Source of the DNA: Candidatus Merdenecus merdavium
GTDB taxonomy: Bacteria; Bacillota; Clostridia; Lachnospirales; Lachnospiraceae
Reading direction: 5' to 3'
Assembly: GCA_018715425.1 (NCBI GenBank)
Contig: DVLR01000034.1
Location: forward strand, 1 to 26,249
DNA length: 26,249 nucleotides
Of this stretch, positions 14,806-22,704 are shown one piece after another (position 1 is the stretch's first letter; each line of letters opens with the position of its first letter). The translations under genes were made by a program, and so were the position numbers. Below the pieces are notes generated by a model. It made no database searches. It was given only the letters and a program-made list of their open reading frames with translations, and was not told the DNA's origin.

Positions 14806-16340
14806 GATGTTTGTCCTCCTTCTAAGGGTAATGTAAAGGTAAAGATTGCACCTCCTCCTAAACGATTTTTTCCTTCTATGGTGCCTCCATGGGCTAATAT
14901 GATGGTTTTACAAATGGATAATCCTATTCCCATACCTTTGGTGGTATCGCTGTTACTATTACTATCCCTTGAATATCCATCAAATATGTTATCTAATTGG
15001 GATTGTTCTAGTCCCCTTCCTTGATCTGCTACAGAAAATATAGCACTTCTTCCCAGACTTTCTACCGTTAAATGGATGGGCTCTTGGCTTTTCGAATATT
15101 TAATAGAATTCTCCATTAAATTGATTAACACTTGTTCGATTAAAGTTACATCCATGGGAACCATTAATAATTCATCTGGTACCTTTACCTCTACTTTTGC
15201 TGTCTGGTACCGCTTTTTCAATCGCATCACGGCTTCTGCCACAACTTCTTCTACAGGTTCTAGGACTTTATTGACTTTACTGCTGTCTTCATGAATCCTA
15301 GTTACTGACAGTAAGTTTTCAACCATATGAAGAAGCCAAGTGGAATCTTCATTAATATGGCGGATCAACTCCTTTCTTCTATTTAAATCTAAATAACTTT
15401 CATGTTCTAGCAAGGTAGCACTGGCTCCAATAATCCCCGTTAAGGGAGTTCTTAAATCATGAGAAACCGCCCTAAGCAAGTTTCCTCTCATTTTTTCTTT
15501 CTCTGTTTCTAGAATCATACTTTGTTGATGATCAATATATATTTGTCTTTCTAAAGCCATGACACCTTGAGAAATTAATAACTTTAAAAACTTTCTATCA
15601 GATAAGCTTAACTGTTTTTGATTAGCACAGTAAATCCCCATAACGCCTATTACCTTCCCTTGGATCACAAAAGGAAGATAAATACAAGATGATCTAGTAG
15701 AATAATCAGTACCTACGCCAGCATCCTTCTTATTTTCGAAAACCCAATGTGCAACAAACAATTCATGGGAGGATGAAAATACATTTTTTTCTTTATCATG
15801 AACAGCTAAAACCACACCTCTATCCCCCTGCTGAGGATCCTCTTTATAAAAAATAGCTGTACGATTGGTGATCTCTACACAAAACTTTAAGATTAAGTCA
15901 ATGGTATTAGACAATCCACTGGTGATTAACAACTGGTTATTTATTTCATTTAATTGATTCGTTCTTTCTTCTTGTAGCATAGCATTCTCTAGTTGTTCTT
16001 TATTATGTATCCTCATTGCGCTCATGATCACAGAAACCAAAAGCATACAAACTAAAAAAAAGATAGATCCAATTCTAAACAGATGTAAATCAGATCCTGG
16101 ATCAGCAACAAAGTAATGAACCATAATCATTCCTACAAAAGAAGCTATCATTCCCAAAGTATATCCTTGTGTGAATCTTGAAACCATTAAAATTGCAAGG
16201 ATATAGCAAAATGCTATATTTATATCGCTTATGTTCCTTGTCTTTAAAAAAAATGCAGCAATGGTTGCTATAGATAGGATCCATAGGGTTATAGCTATTT
16301 CTTCCAGCCATTTTGGCTCCTTATTATTTTTTACTTTCAT
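14802..16340 (-). CDS. kdpD: KdpD-like sensor histidine kinase lacking the N-terminal KdpD and USP domains
   Basis: A 512-residue membrane kinase corresponding to the C-terminal half of KdpD (about 895 residues in E. coli). Residues 10-110 hold the four closely spaced transmembrane helices (DUF4118). A GAF-like domain (about 130-265) keeps the KdpD-specific VFENKKDAGVGTD segment. The HisKA domain has His294 in VSHDLRTPLTG, and the ATPase has NLMENSIKYS, DQGRGLE and GMGIGLSICK. The N-terminal P-loop KdpD domain and the USP domain, which stabilise KdpE on DNA and in S. aureus bind c-di-AMP, are absent. The frame is complete with AAGGAG before its ATG, so this is a real short form and not a broken gene. 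It pairs with the overlapping kdpE and diverges from the phosphate/potassium transporter genes. Confidence 0.9.
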   Translation of the reverse strand: MKVKNNKEPKWLEEIAITLWILSIATIAAFFLKTRNISDINIAFCYILAILMVSRFTQGYTLGMIASFVGMIMVHYFVADPGSDLHLFRIGSIFFLVCMLLVSVIMSAMRIHNKEQLENAMLQEERTNQLNEINNQLLITSGLSNTIDLILKFCVEITNRTAIFYKEDPQQGDRGVVLAVHDKEKNVFSSSHELFVAHWVFENKKDAGVGTDYSTRSSCIYLPFVIQGKVIGVMGIYCANQKQLSLSDRKFLKLLISQGVMALERQIYIDHQQSMILETEKEKMRGNLLRAVSHDLRTPLTGIIGASATLLEHESYLDLNRRKELIRHINEDSTWLLHMVENLLSVTRIHEDSSKVNKVLEPVEEVVAEAVMRLKKRYQTAKVEVKVPDELLMVPMDVTLIEQVLINLMENSIKYSKSQEPIHLTVESLGRSAIFSVADQGRGLEQSQLDNIFDGYSRDSNSNSDTTKGMGIGLSICKTIILAHGGTIEGKNRLGGGAIFTFTLPLEGGQTS

Positions 16341-16369
16341 TGAATGAACTCTCCTTTATAACAATTACT

Positions 16370-16375
16370 ATTATA
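16370..16375 (-). promoter_or_regulatory. -10 element of a candidate kdpD-kdpE promoter
   Basis: On the - strand a perfect TATAAT 30 bp ahead of the kinase start. The best -35 at 17 bp is TAGGAA, a poor match, and there is no TGn extension. A good -10 with a weak -35 fits an activator-dependent or autoregulated promoter, but this is only a suggestion. Confidence 0.4.
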
Positions 16376-16459
16376 CTACAGCCAACCTCTGATTCCTAGG
16401 ACCGTTTTTTACTTATAGTTTTCTCATATCTTTTCGTAAGTTGATTTTTTTATCACATC

Positions 16460-16501
16460 TTTACAATGTAAAAATATTGTTAAGATTTGACTGATATTGT
16501 T
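16460..16501. promoter_or_regulatory. Candidate operator in the kdpD/pit divergent region
   Basis: A perfect inverted repeat TTTACA-A-TGTAAA (16460-16472) is followed by two copies of ATATTGTT (16474-16481 and 16494-16501) exactly 20 bp apart. OmpR-family regulators bind direct repeats on one face of the helix. The cluster overlaps the pit -35 element, so KdpE binding is plausible; no consensus was tested. Confidence 0.4.
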
Positions 16502-16515
16502 GTTTCAAGTATTTT
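16487..16515 (+). promoter_or_regulatory. Candidate promoter of pit-DUF47-ktrB-ktrA
   Basis: -35 TTGACT (16487-16492), a 17-bp spacer and -10 TATTTT (16510-16515). The leader would be about 53 nt up to the pit start. A weaker alternative pair is TTGTTT (16500-16505) and TACTAT (16523-16528). Confidence 0.5.
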
Positions 16516-16574
16516 TTCATGATACTATGCATGTAGCTTCGCAGGAAGGACATGTTAGTAATAGGAGGAAGAAA

Positions 16575-17624
16575 ATGACATTAACTTTGGGAGATTTTAT
16601 TAGTCAATTAACATCAAATTTTGCTTTACTAGTGACCGTTATATTGACGCTGGGAGTTATCTTAGTCAATGGGTGGACGGATGCGCCAAATGCCATTGCA
16701 ACTTGTGTATCCACTCGTGCTATGAGACCCAAATCAGCAATTATGATGGCTGCTGTATTTAACTTTTTAGGTGTTTTGATTATGACTATGGTAAACAAAA
16801 CAGTTGCCGAAACCATCGCCAATATGGTAGATTTCGGTGACAATGCACATACATCAGTAGTAGCCTTATGTGCCGCTTTATTCGCTATCGTCCTATGGGC
16901 TGTTGCCGCTTGGGCATTTGGAATACCCACCAGTGAAAGCCATGCTTTAATTGCTGGTCTATCTGGAGCTGCAATTGCATTACAGGGTGGTATTAGTGGA
17001 ATTAATGGTGCTGAATGGATGAAGGTTCTTTATGGACTTGTATTTTCCGCTATTTTAGGCTTTGCATCTGGTTTTGTCATTGTAAGGCTTATTGAAAAAA
17101 TATGCAAGAATATGGATAGGAGAAAGACGAATCCAGTATTCCAAAAAGCTCAAATCGGTGGTGCTGCTGCTATGGCCTTTATGCACGGCGCACAAGATGG
17201 ACAGAAATTCATGGGTGTTTTCATGCTTGGTGCATTTCTAGCGAAAGGTGAAAATGTAACGGACTTTACCATCCCTATCTGGCTTATGGTTTTATGCTCT
17301 GTTGTGATGGCTCTTGGAACTTCCATTGGTGGATATAAAATTATTAAAACCGTAGGAATGGGAATGGTTAAATTAGATAAGTATCAAGGCTTTGCCGCAG
17401 ATGCAGGAGCTGCTTTTAGCTTATTAATATCTACTTTACTCGGTATTCCAGTTAGTACTACACATACAAAAACAACATCTATTATGGGTGTTGGAGCATC
17501 TAAAAGACTTTCTTCAGTTAACTGGGGATTTGTAAAAGAAATGGTTGCTGCTTGGGTATTAACCTTCCCAGGATGTGGTTTCGTCGGATTTATCATGGCT
17601 AAACTTTTTATGATGATCTTTTAA
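16575..17624 (+). CDS. pit: PiT-family inorganic phosphate transporter
   Basis: A 349-residue, strongly hydrophobic membrane protein of the PiT family (PF01384), which import phosphate with a cation. Two family repeats are visible: GWTDAPNAIATCVSTRAM near residue 32 and, in the second half, MHGAQDGQKFMGVF and IPVSTTHTKTTSIMGVG. About ten membrane segments are expected. The start at 16575 has AGGAGG at 6 nt; the longer frame to 16497 would run through the promoter and the ribosome binding site. It is the first gene of a + strand group followed by a DUF47 PhoU-like gene, the usual partner of PiT transporters, then ktrB and ktrA. The coupling ion is not deducible. Placement opposite a KdpDE-like pair suggests joint control of phosphate and potassium uptake. 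Confidence 0.93.
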   Translation: MTLTLGDFISQLTSNFALLVTVILTLGVILVNGWTDAPNAIATCVSTRAMRPKSAIMMAAVFNFLGVLIMTMVNKTVAETIANMVDFGDNAHTSVVALCAALFAIVLWAVAAWAFGIPTSESHALIAGLSGAAIALQGGISGINGAEWMKVLYGLVFSAILGFASGFVIVRLIEKICKNMDRRKTNPVFQKAQIGGAAAMAFMHGAQDGQKFMGVFMLGAFLAKGENVTDFTIPIWLMVLCSVVMALGTSIGGYKIIKTVGMGMVKLDKYQGFAADAGAAFSLLISTLLGIPVSTTHTKTTSIMGVGASKRLSSVNWGFVKEMVAAWVLTFPGCGFVGFIMAKLFMMIF

Positions 17625-17641
17625 TTTTCAACCATATGGTG

Positions 17642-17647
17642 TATAAT
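17642..17647 (+). promoter_or_regulatory. Possible internal -10 element ahead of the DUF47 gene
   Basis: A perfect TATAAT lies 22 bp ahead of the DUF47 start, directly after the palindrome ACCATATGGT (17631-17640). The -35 at 17 bp (TTTTAA) is weak. An internal promoter for DUF47-ktrB-ktrA is possible but not well supported. Confidence 0.3.
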
Positions 17648-17669
17648 GTTAGATAGAAAGGAATTAAAA

Positions 17670-18293
17670 ATGGAAAAGAAAAAAGAATATAATTATTTTG
17701 ACGGGTTTGTAGAGCTGTCTAATTACTCTTTACAGAGTGCAAAGATGTTGCACGATATTGTAACGAATTACACAAATGTAGAAATACCTGAAAAAATTGT
17801 AGAAATGCATAATATTGAGCATGCTGCTGATATTGCTAAACATGATATGATGAATCGTCTAATGAAGGAATTTCTTCCTCCAATTGAACGTGAAGACATT
17901 ATTAGCTTAGCACAAAAAATTGATAATGTTACGGATGCCATTGAAGATGTATTAATCCGTTTAGATATTTATAACGTACAAAGCATTCGTTCTGAAACTG
18001 CTAAGTTTACAGAATTGATCGTTAGATGTTGTGAATCTATGGATCAGGCATTAAAAGAGTTTAAAAACTTCAAAAAATCCACTACCCTCCAAACAAAGAT
18101 TATCGAAATGAACCGTTTAGAGGAAGATGGAGATGAATTATATACAAATGCTGTTCGTTTTCTATATCAAACATCCAAAGACCCAATTGAACTAATGGTT
18201 TGGACTGAGATTATCCAAAGACTGGAAAAATGCTGTGATGCATGTGAAGATGTTGCTGACGATATTGAGACTGTCGTTATGAAAAATTCATAG
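17670..18293 (+). CDS. DUF47/PhoU-like protein, partner of the PiT transporter
   Basis: A 207-residue all-helical protein of the DUF47 (PF01865, PhoU-related) family. PhoU proteins have two three-helix bundles with ExxxD metal-binding motifs; here HNIEHAADIAKHD in the first half and NRLEEDGDELY in the second fill this role, and LEKCCDACEDVADDIE closes the last helix in the usual way. DUF47 genes almost always sit beside pit, and the protein is thought to restrain or tune phosphate import. The start at 17670 has AAAGGA at 7 nt; an ATG at 17646 lies upstream of that site and within a possible promoter. The gene is 45 bp after pit and 29 bp ahead of ktrB. Function is inferred from family and position. 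Confidence 0.88.
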   Translation: MEKKKEYNYFDGFVELSNYSLQSAKMLHDIVTNYTNVEIPEKIVEMHNIEHAADIAKHDMMNRLMKEFLPPIEREDIISLAQKIDNVTDAIEDVLIRLDIYNVQSIRSETAKFTELIVRCCESMDQALKEFKNFKKSTTLQTKIIEMNRLEEDGDELYTNAVRFLYQTSKDPIELMVWTEIIQRLEKCCDACEDVADDIETVVMKNS

Positions 18294-18322
18294 TAATTGT
18301 GAAATATGAATGAGGGAGAACC

Positions 18323-19615
18323 ATGTTGTTTATAAAAAAAATAAGCCCGGGACGTATACTTGTCCTGGGTTTCGCTCTAGTAATTTTACTAGGATCATTA
18401 TTGCTATATTTACCATTTACACATAACGAGGGCATTGACGTTAGTTATGTAGATGCTTTATTTACCAGCACTAGCGCTGTTTGTGTTACAGGATTAATCG
18501 CTGTTGATACAGCCGATACCTTTAATGTAATTGGACAAACCATTGTTGCCCTTTTAATCCAAATCGGAGGTTTAGGTTTTACCTCCTTAGGTGTTGGTTT
18601 AATACTCCTTGCTGGAGGAAAAGTGAGCTTTAAAGAACGATTGGTAGTAAAAGAAGCTTTAAATCTTAATTCTGTAAAAGGAATTGTAAAATTAATTAAA
18701 TCTGTACTATTTTTAACAATCTGTTTCGAAGGGATTGGTGTTCTTTTAAGTTTTCTTGTCTTTTCTAAAGATTATCCACCAGTAAAGGCCCTAGGTATTA
18801 GTATCTTCCACTCTGTGGCTGCCTTTAACAATTCTGGATTTGATATTTTAGGAGGACTTCACAATTTAATTCCCTATCAGCAAAATATCTTGTTGAATCT
18901 AACTACTTGCTTTTTAATTATCTTTGGAGGAATCGGATTTTTAGTTATTATGGAGGTTTTACTAAAACGCTCATTCAAAAAACTAAGTTTTCATAGTAAA
19001 GTTGTTATTACCATGAGTATCATTTTACTTATTGTTGGTACCATTCTTTTAAAAGCAACAGAGGATATTACTTGGTTGGGAGCATTTTTCTTTAGCACCT
19101 CTGCAAGAACAGCTGGATTTAGTACTTATCCACTAAGTACCTTTACCAATGCAGGACTTTTTGTTTTAATCATCCTTATGTTTATAGGTGCATCGCCTGG
19201 CTCTACTGGTGGTGGTATTAAAACTACAACATTTTACACTTTGATAAAATCAGTGTTAAGTTCTGCTACCAATCAATACTGTACAGGATTTAAAAGAAGA
19301 ATACCACAAACTCTTATCCTAAAAGCCTTTTTGATTTTATTTTTAGGTCTCAACATTGTTTGCTTTAACACCTTTTTATTAAGTATTTTAGAGCCGAATA
19401 TAGACTTCTTAGATCTTCTTTTTGAAGAAGTCAGTGCTTTTGGTACCGTTGGTCTATCGACTGGAATTACCCCAGACCTTAAGGATTCCAGTAAAATCAT
19501 TTTGGCTTTCACAATGTTTATTGGACGTTTAAGCCCTCTTACTATGGCAACGATTTGGGCTTTTAGATCAAAAACAAATATTAGATATGCAGAAGAATCA
19601 TTACCGATTGGTTAG
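18323..19615 (+). CDS. ktrB: KtrB/TrkH-family potassium channel-like transporter subunit
   Basis: A 430-residue membrane protein of the Trk/Ktr/HKT superfamily, with four membrane-pore-membrane repeats forming a K+ path. The four filter segments are visible, each with the conserved glycine: SAVCVTGL (51-58), NNSGFD (169-174), ARTAGFS (261-267) and AFGTVGLST (372-380). The GASPGSTGGGIKTTT stretch (289-303) is the intramembrane gating loop. Length fits KtrB (about 440-450) rather than TrkH (about 480). GAGGGAG precedes the ATG. The regulatory subunit gene follows 13 bp later. In B. subtilis KtrAB is Na+-dependent and controlled by c-di-AMP at the KtrA subunit. Being next to phosphate transporter genes and a KdpDE-like pair is the unusual feature. 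Confidence 0.94.
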   Translation: MLFIKKISPGRILVLGFALVILLGSLLLYLPFTHNEGIDVSYVDALFTSTSAVCVTGLIAVDTADTFNVIGQTIVALLIQIGGLGFTSLGVGLILLAGGKVSFKERLVVKEALNLNSVKGIVKLIKSVLFLTICFEGIGVLLSFLVFSKDYPPVKALGISIFHSVAAFNNSGFDILGGLHNLIPYQQNILLNLTTCFLIIFGGIGFLVIMEVLLKRSFKKLSFHSKVVITMSIILLIVGTILLKATEDITWLGAFFFSTSARTAGFSTYPLSTFTNAGLFVLIILMFIGASPGSTGGGIKTTTFYTLIKSVLSSATNQYCTGFKRRIPQTLILKAFLILFLGLNIVCFNTFLLSILEPNIDFLDLLFEEVSAFGTVGLSTGITPDLKDSSKIILAFTMFIGRLSPLTMATIWAFRSKTNIRYAEESLPIG

Positions 19616-19628
19616 GAGGATGAAATAA

Positions 19629-20306
19629 ATGGCACGTTATAAATCTATTATTGAATTTGGAGTGATCGGATTAGGACGATTTGGATATGCTTTAGCTAAA
19701 ACTTTATCAGAAGCTGGAAGGGAAGTTTTAGTACTGGATCAAAACGAAAGTAAAATCAAGCAAATCCAATCCTACACAGAAAATGCTTTTGTCGTTGAAC
19801 AGCTAAACAAAGAAACCTTAGAAGAAGCAGGTATTCAGAACTGTGAAACGGTTATTATCTGCATAGCGGAAAAGATTGATGCTAGTATCTTAACAACCTT
19901 AAATGTGATCAATATGGGCGTTCCAAGAGTGATCGCTAAGGCCTTTAGCTATGAGCAGGGTTTAGTCCTTGAAAAATTAGGAGCAGAAGTTATCTATCCT
20001 GAAAGTGATATGGCTGTTCGACTAGCCAACCGACTAACAACATCCAAAGCATTGGATTTTATTAATCTAGATGATGATATTACTATTAGCGAATTAAGCA
20101 TTACTTCCCTTTATGATGGAGTCACTATTCTCCATGCAAATATTAGGAAGCACTATAACCTGAATGTTATAGCCATTGAAAGAGATGGAAAAACTACCAT
20201 TGATGTAGAGCCAAATACGGTTCTAAGAAAAGATGATGTAATTGTTGTCATCGGTAAGAAAGATCACGTGATTAACTTTGAGCGTCGCTTACTAGAAAAA
20301 CATTAA
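19629..20306 (+). CDS. ktrA: KtrA/TrkA-family potassium uptake regulatory subunit
   Basis: A 225-residue cytosolic RCK protein that forms an octameric ring under KtrB and gates it by binding nucleotides. The N-terminal Rossmann part shows GVIGLGRFG (11-19) and the acidic residue ending strand 2 (Asp37 in VLVLDQNESK), typical of ATP/ADP or NAD binding. The C-terminal TrkA_C domain (about 140-225), with GVTILHANIRKHYNLNVIAI and DVIVVIGKKDHV, is where c-di-AMP binds in S. aureus KtrA. One RCK unit and 225 residues identify KtrA rather than the double-length TrkA. AGGAGG precedes the ATG and overlaps the end of ktrB, so the two are translationally linked. A long terminator closes the group. Confidence 0.94.
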   Translation: MARYKSIIEFGVIGLGRFGYALAKTLSEAGREVLVLDQNESKIKQIQSYTENAFVVEQLNKETLEEAGIQNCETVIICIAEKIDASILTTLNVINMGVPRVIAKAFSYEQGLVLEKLGAEVIYPESDMAVRLANRLTTSKALDFINLDDDITISELSITSLYDGVTILHANIRKHYNLNVIAIERDGKTTIDVEPNTVLRKDDVIVVIGKKDHVINFERRLLEKH

Positions 20307-20333
20307 TAATGGTATAGTACTTTTCCATTGATA

Positions 20334-20381
20334 AACCTACAGCCCACAGAAAGGAAACATTCTTACTGTGGGCTGTAGGTT
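20334..20381. terminator. Terminator between convergent ktrA and DUF3793 gene
   Basis: A perfect 16-bp stem (20334-20349 with 20366-20381) rich in G/C at its core, with a 16-nt loop. The tails are short (ACTTTTCTT on +, TTTATC on -), yet its place between convergent gene ends supports bidirectional use. Confidence 0.8.
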
Positions 20382-20405
20382 ACTTTTCTTCTATCTGTAT
20401 GTTCA

Positions 20406-21008
20406 TTAAGCAATACTTTGCTGTCTATTTCTTTTGGTGATTTGCTCAAAATTCATCCCCTGATCCAAATATTGTAAGACGTTTTCTTTGGCTTGATCAT
20501 AGGACTTAAATACACTTAAGGCATATTCTACGTTTTCATATACTTTCCAATATCCTGTTATTTTACAGTTTTTCCCCCCATACTTGATGAAAGCTAAGAG
20601 ATCTTCCATAGGGTATTGTAAGAAAACCCCTAATTCATGTGGAAATTCTTCTCCCTTTCCTATATAGCCACGAAATCTTTTTACTAGGTAATAAAGCATT
20701 TCGTCAAAGGTCATTGTACCTTTATATCCATAAGATGCTAAAAACCTTCTCTGAGGCTTTTGATGTAACTGATGACGTAATAGATCATCTCTATAGAGCA
20801 TGAGAATATTCTTCTCCTTGCATTCGCATAGCTTTATGATTTGTATTCCAGTATGATTTAATAAGGAAATAAGCTCCTCTAATTCCCTTCTAAAAATGGT
20901 AATGGTATTGGCTGTCTTTATCCCCATAATTACAGGAGCACAGTGTAAGGCAATTCTCTCATCTAAACTATGATATATTTTTTCTTTTTCCTTTAAAGTA
21001 TGATTCAT
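20406..21008 (-). CDS. DUF3793 family protein of unknown function
   Basis: A 200-residue soluble protein recognised as DUF3793, a family common in clostridia. The middle and end carry its usual segments: FPHELGVFLQYPMEDLLAFI and the ITGYWKVYENVEYALSVF stretch followed by the SYDQAKENVLQYLDQG helix. The first third is rich in charged residues and holds CECK at about 62-65; no signal peptide or membrane helix is visible. AAGGAGATC lies ahead of the ATG. It is transcribed alone, between a convergent ktrA terminator and dapF, with a 184-bp upstream region that contains a possible promoter (TTGCTA-17-TATTCT on the - strand). No function is established; in other clostridia the family is sometimes found near iron or flavodoxin genes, which I could not confirm here. 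Confidence 0.8.
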   Translation of the reverse strand: MNHTLKEKEKIYHSLDERIALHCAPVIMGIKTANTITIFRRELEELISLLNHTGIQIIKLCECKEKNILMLYRDDLLRHQLHQKPQRRFLASYGYKGTMTFDEMLYYLVKRFRGYIGKGEEFPHELGVFLQYPMEDLLAFIKYGGKNCKITGYWKVYENVEYALSVFKSYDQAKENVLQYLDQGMNFEQITKRNRQQSIA

Positions 21009-21192
21009 AAAGATCTCCTTTTTATTTTTCCCTTATCCAGAATTCGAAAGATGGAACTTCTGTTATAAAAGCCAAAAGATTGTTAGCCTTAGCTAACTCT
21101 TATCAATAGAATATCATACTTATATTATATTAGCAATCACTCTTACTATACACTTTTTATCATTTACCAAAATATTTACAGTCTTAAAAATT

Positions 21193-22044
21193 TTAAAAGG
21201 AAACTCCATGACCTGTAAGTAGCTCTCCATCAAAGACTACCGTTGCTGAACCTGTCATGTAGACAATATCTAAGGTTCTATCCCATCGAATGAAAAGATC
21301 TCCTCCTAGAAGGGATACTCTTACTTCATCTTCTGTAAAACCATTTAAAATACAGGCTACTACCACAGCACAAGCTCCTGTACCACAAGCAAGAGTCTCA
21401 CCAGACCCTCTTTCCCATACCCGCATTTTTACATGTTTTCTATCTATTACCTGAACAAATTCTGTATTGACACCCTCTGGAAACATAGTGTGATGTTCAA
21501 ATCCTGGCCCAATTTCCTCTATTTTTAGGTCGTCAATGTTATCCATAAAGACAACCCCATGTGGATTTCCCATGGATATGGCCGTCAAGTGATAAGTATT
21601 CCCCTCTACAACTACAGGTTCATGGATGACTTGTTCTTTATCATAAATAATGGGTACTTTCTTAGCTGTTAAAATAGGGCTTCCCATATCAACCTTTACC
21701 TCTAAGACCTTTCCATTCTCTACCATAAGTTCTAAATACTTAATGCCGCTTTTCGTCTCCACGGATAGACTGGTTTTATTGGTAAGCCCATAGTCATATA
21801 CGTATTTTCCTACACACCGTATTCCATTACCGCACATGGCACCTCTAGATCCATCAGCATTGTACATATCCATGGTAAAATCAGCTACTTCCGATGGCTT
21901 GATTAAAATAAGACCATCTGACCCAATACCGTAATGCCTGTTACTTACAAACCGAGCTGTTTCTTGGGGATTCTTTACGGTTTCTTTTAAACAATTAACG
22001 TAAACGTAATCATTTCCTATTCCATGCATTTTCGTAAATTTCAT
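21193..22044 (-). CDS. dapF: Diaminopimelate epimerase
   Basis: A 283-residue pyridoxal-independent epimerase that converts LL- to meso-diaminopimelate for lysine and peptidoglycan synthesis. The two catalytic cysteines are in place: Cys71 in GAMCGNGIRC and Cys220 in TLACGTGACA. MHGIGNDYVY at the N-terminus, MGNPHGVVF and ERGSGET are also characteristic. Length is normal. It lies 65 bp downstream of the ANTAR gene on the same strand without a strong terminator between them, so it could be at the end of a glnA-ANTAR-dapF transcript, though nothing else ties it to nitrogen control. Confidence 0.96.
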   Translation of the reverse strand: MKFTKMHGIGNDYVYVNCLKETVKNPQETARFVSNRHYGIGSDGLILIKPSEVADFTMDMYNADGSRGAMCGNGIRCVGKYVYDYGLTNKTSLSVETKSGIKYLELMVENGKVLEVKVDMGSPILTAKKVPIIYDKEQVIHEPVVVEGNTYHLTAISMGNPHGVVFMDNIDDLKIEEIGPGFEHHTMFPEGVNTEFVQVIDRKHVKMRVWERGSGETLACGTGACAVVVACILNGFTEDEVRVSLLGGDLFIRWDRTLDIVYMTGSATVVFDGELLTGHGVSF

Positions 22045-22109
22045 TTTCCTTACCTCTTCTATAATTTGTGTAGTGTCTAGAACAAAAAAATCCTCTTCTC
22101 TTGTTTTGA

Positions 22110-22664
22110 TTAGATGGAATCCATAAGACTTAAAATCATCATGGCAGTTTCTACAATACTTGTTCCACTGTCCATACTGGTTTTTTGTAAATATTTATGA
22201 GCTTCCTTTTCCGATAACTTATTTCGTTCCATTAATATATGTTTCGCCTTTTCAATGATCTTCTTCTCTTCCTCTGTACGTTTTCCTGGTTTTGATTTTT
22301 CTTTTTTTATTTGCCTGATGATATTAGAAGAAACCATCTCTACTGTTTCAATTAAATCAACAATCTTAACTGGCATTGAGACAGAAATCACACCTTCTTT
22401 GATGCCTTCTGATAAACGCTGATCTGTGGCCATTAGTATCATTTCAAAATGTTTTGGTAGGTCATCATGTAAATCACCATAGATCATATCTGACAACCGA
22501 TATCCACAGATGACAATGCCTGATTCCATATGATCCACCATTTGAATAGCAGAGGCACCACTTTGGCACAGTGCCACTACTTCAAATCCATACCGTACTA
22601 ATATATTTTTTATTTTCTTACCATCTTCTAGTTTTGGAAATACCACTATAATACCCGTTGTCAT
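22110..22664 (-). CDS. ANTAR-domain antiterminator with degenerate receiver domain
   Basis: A 184-residue protein with a CheY-like N-terminal domain (1-115) and a C-terminal ANTAR domain (about 128-182: EKKIIEKAKHILMERNKLSE, then AHKYLQKTSMD). ANTAR domains bind paired RNA hairpins and prevent transcription termination. In the receiver, the position expected for the phospho-acceptor aspartate (VVICDYRLPDM-like pattern) reads VICGYRLSDM, so Gly54 replaces Asp. The usual switch residues are also poor. Phosphorylation is therefore unlikely and activity may depend on protein contact or a ligand. GGAGGTGA precedes the ATG. It lies 40 bp downstream of glnA, and the glnA leader holds a terminator with a competing hairpin, which makes glnA its probable target. 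Confidence 0.87.
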   Translation of the reverse strand: MTTGIIVVFPKLEDGKKIKNILVRYGFEVVALCQSGASAIQMVDHMESGIVICGYRLSDMIYGDLHDDLPKHFEMILMATDQRLSEGIKEGVISVSMPVKIVDLIETVEMVSSNIIRQIKKEKSKPGKRTEEEKKIIEKAKHILMERNKLSEKEAHKYLQKTSMDSGTSIVETAMMILSLMDSI

Positions 22665-22704
22665 GATTTCACCTCCAGATGGGGCTTAGGAAGATCTCTT
22701 TTTC

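Noticed and set aside
16102..16311. 69-codon frame on the - strand inside the kinase gene
   Set aside because: Shadow of the KdpD membrane region in another frame; no ribosome binding site.
14098..16340. A remnant kdpFABC operon or a broken kdpD gene
   Set aside because: Neither flank of kdpDE carries KdpA/B/C-like frames, and the short kinase has its own good start and ribosome binding site, so it is a complete short form.
21082..21097. Inverted repeat GTTAGC-CTTA-GCTAAC ahead of the DUF3793 gene
   Set aside because: The stem is only 6 bp, has no T tract and no known operator match; an 11-base word from it also recurs at bases 2-12, which looks like chance.
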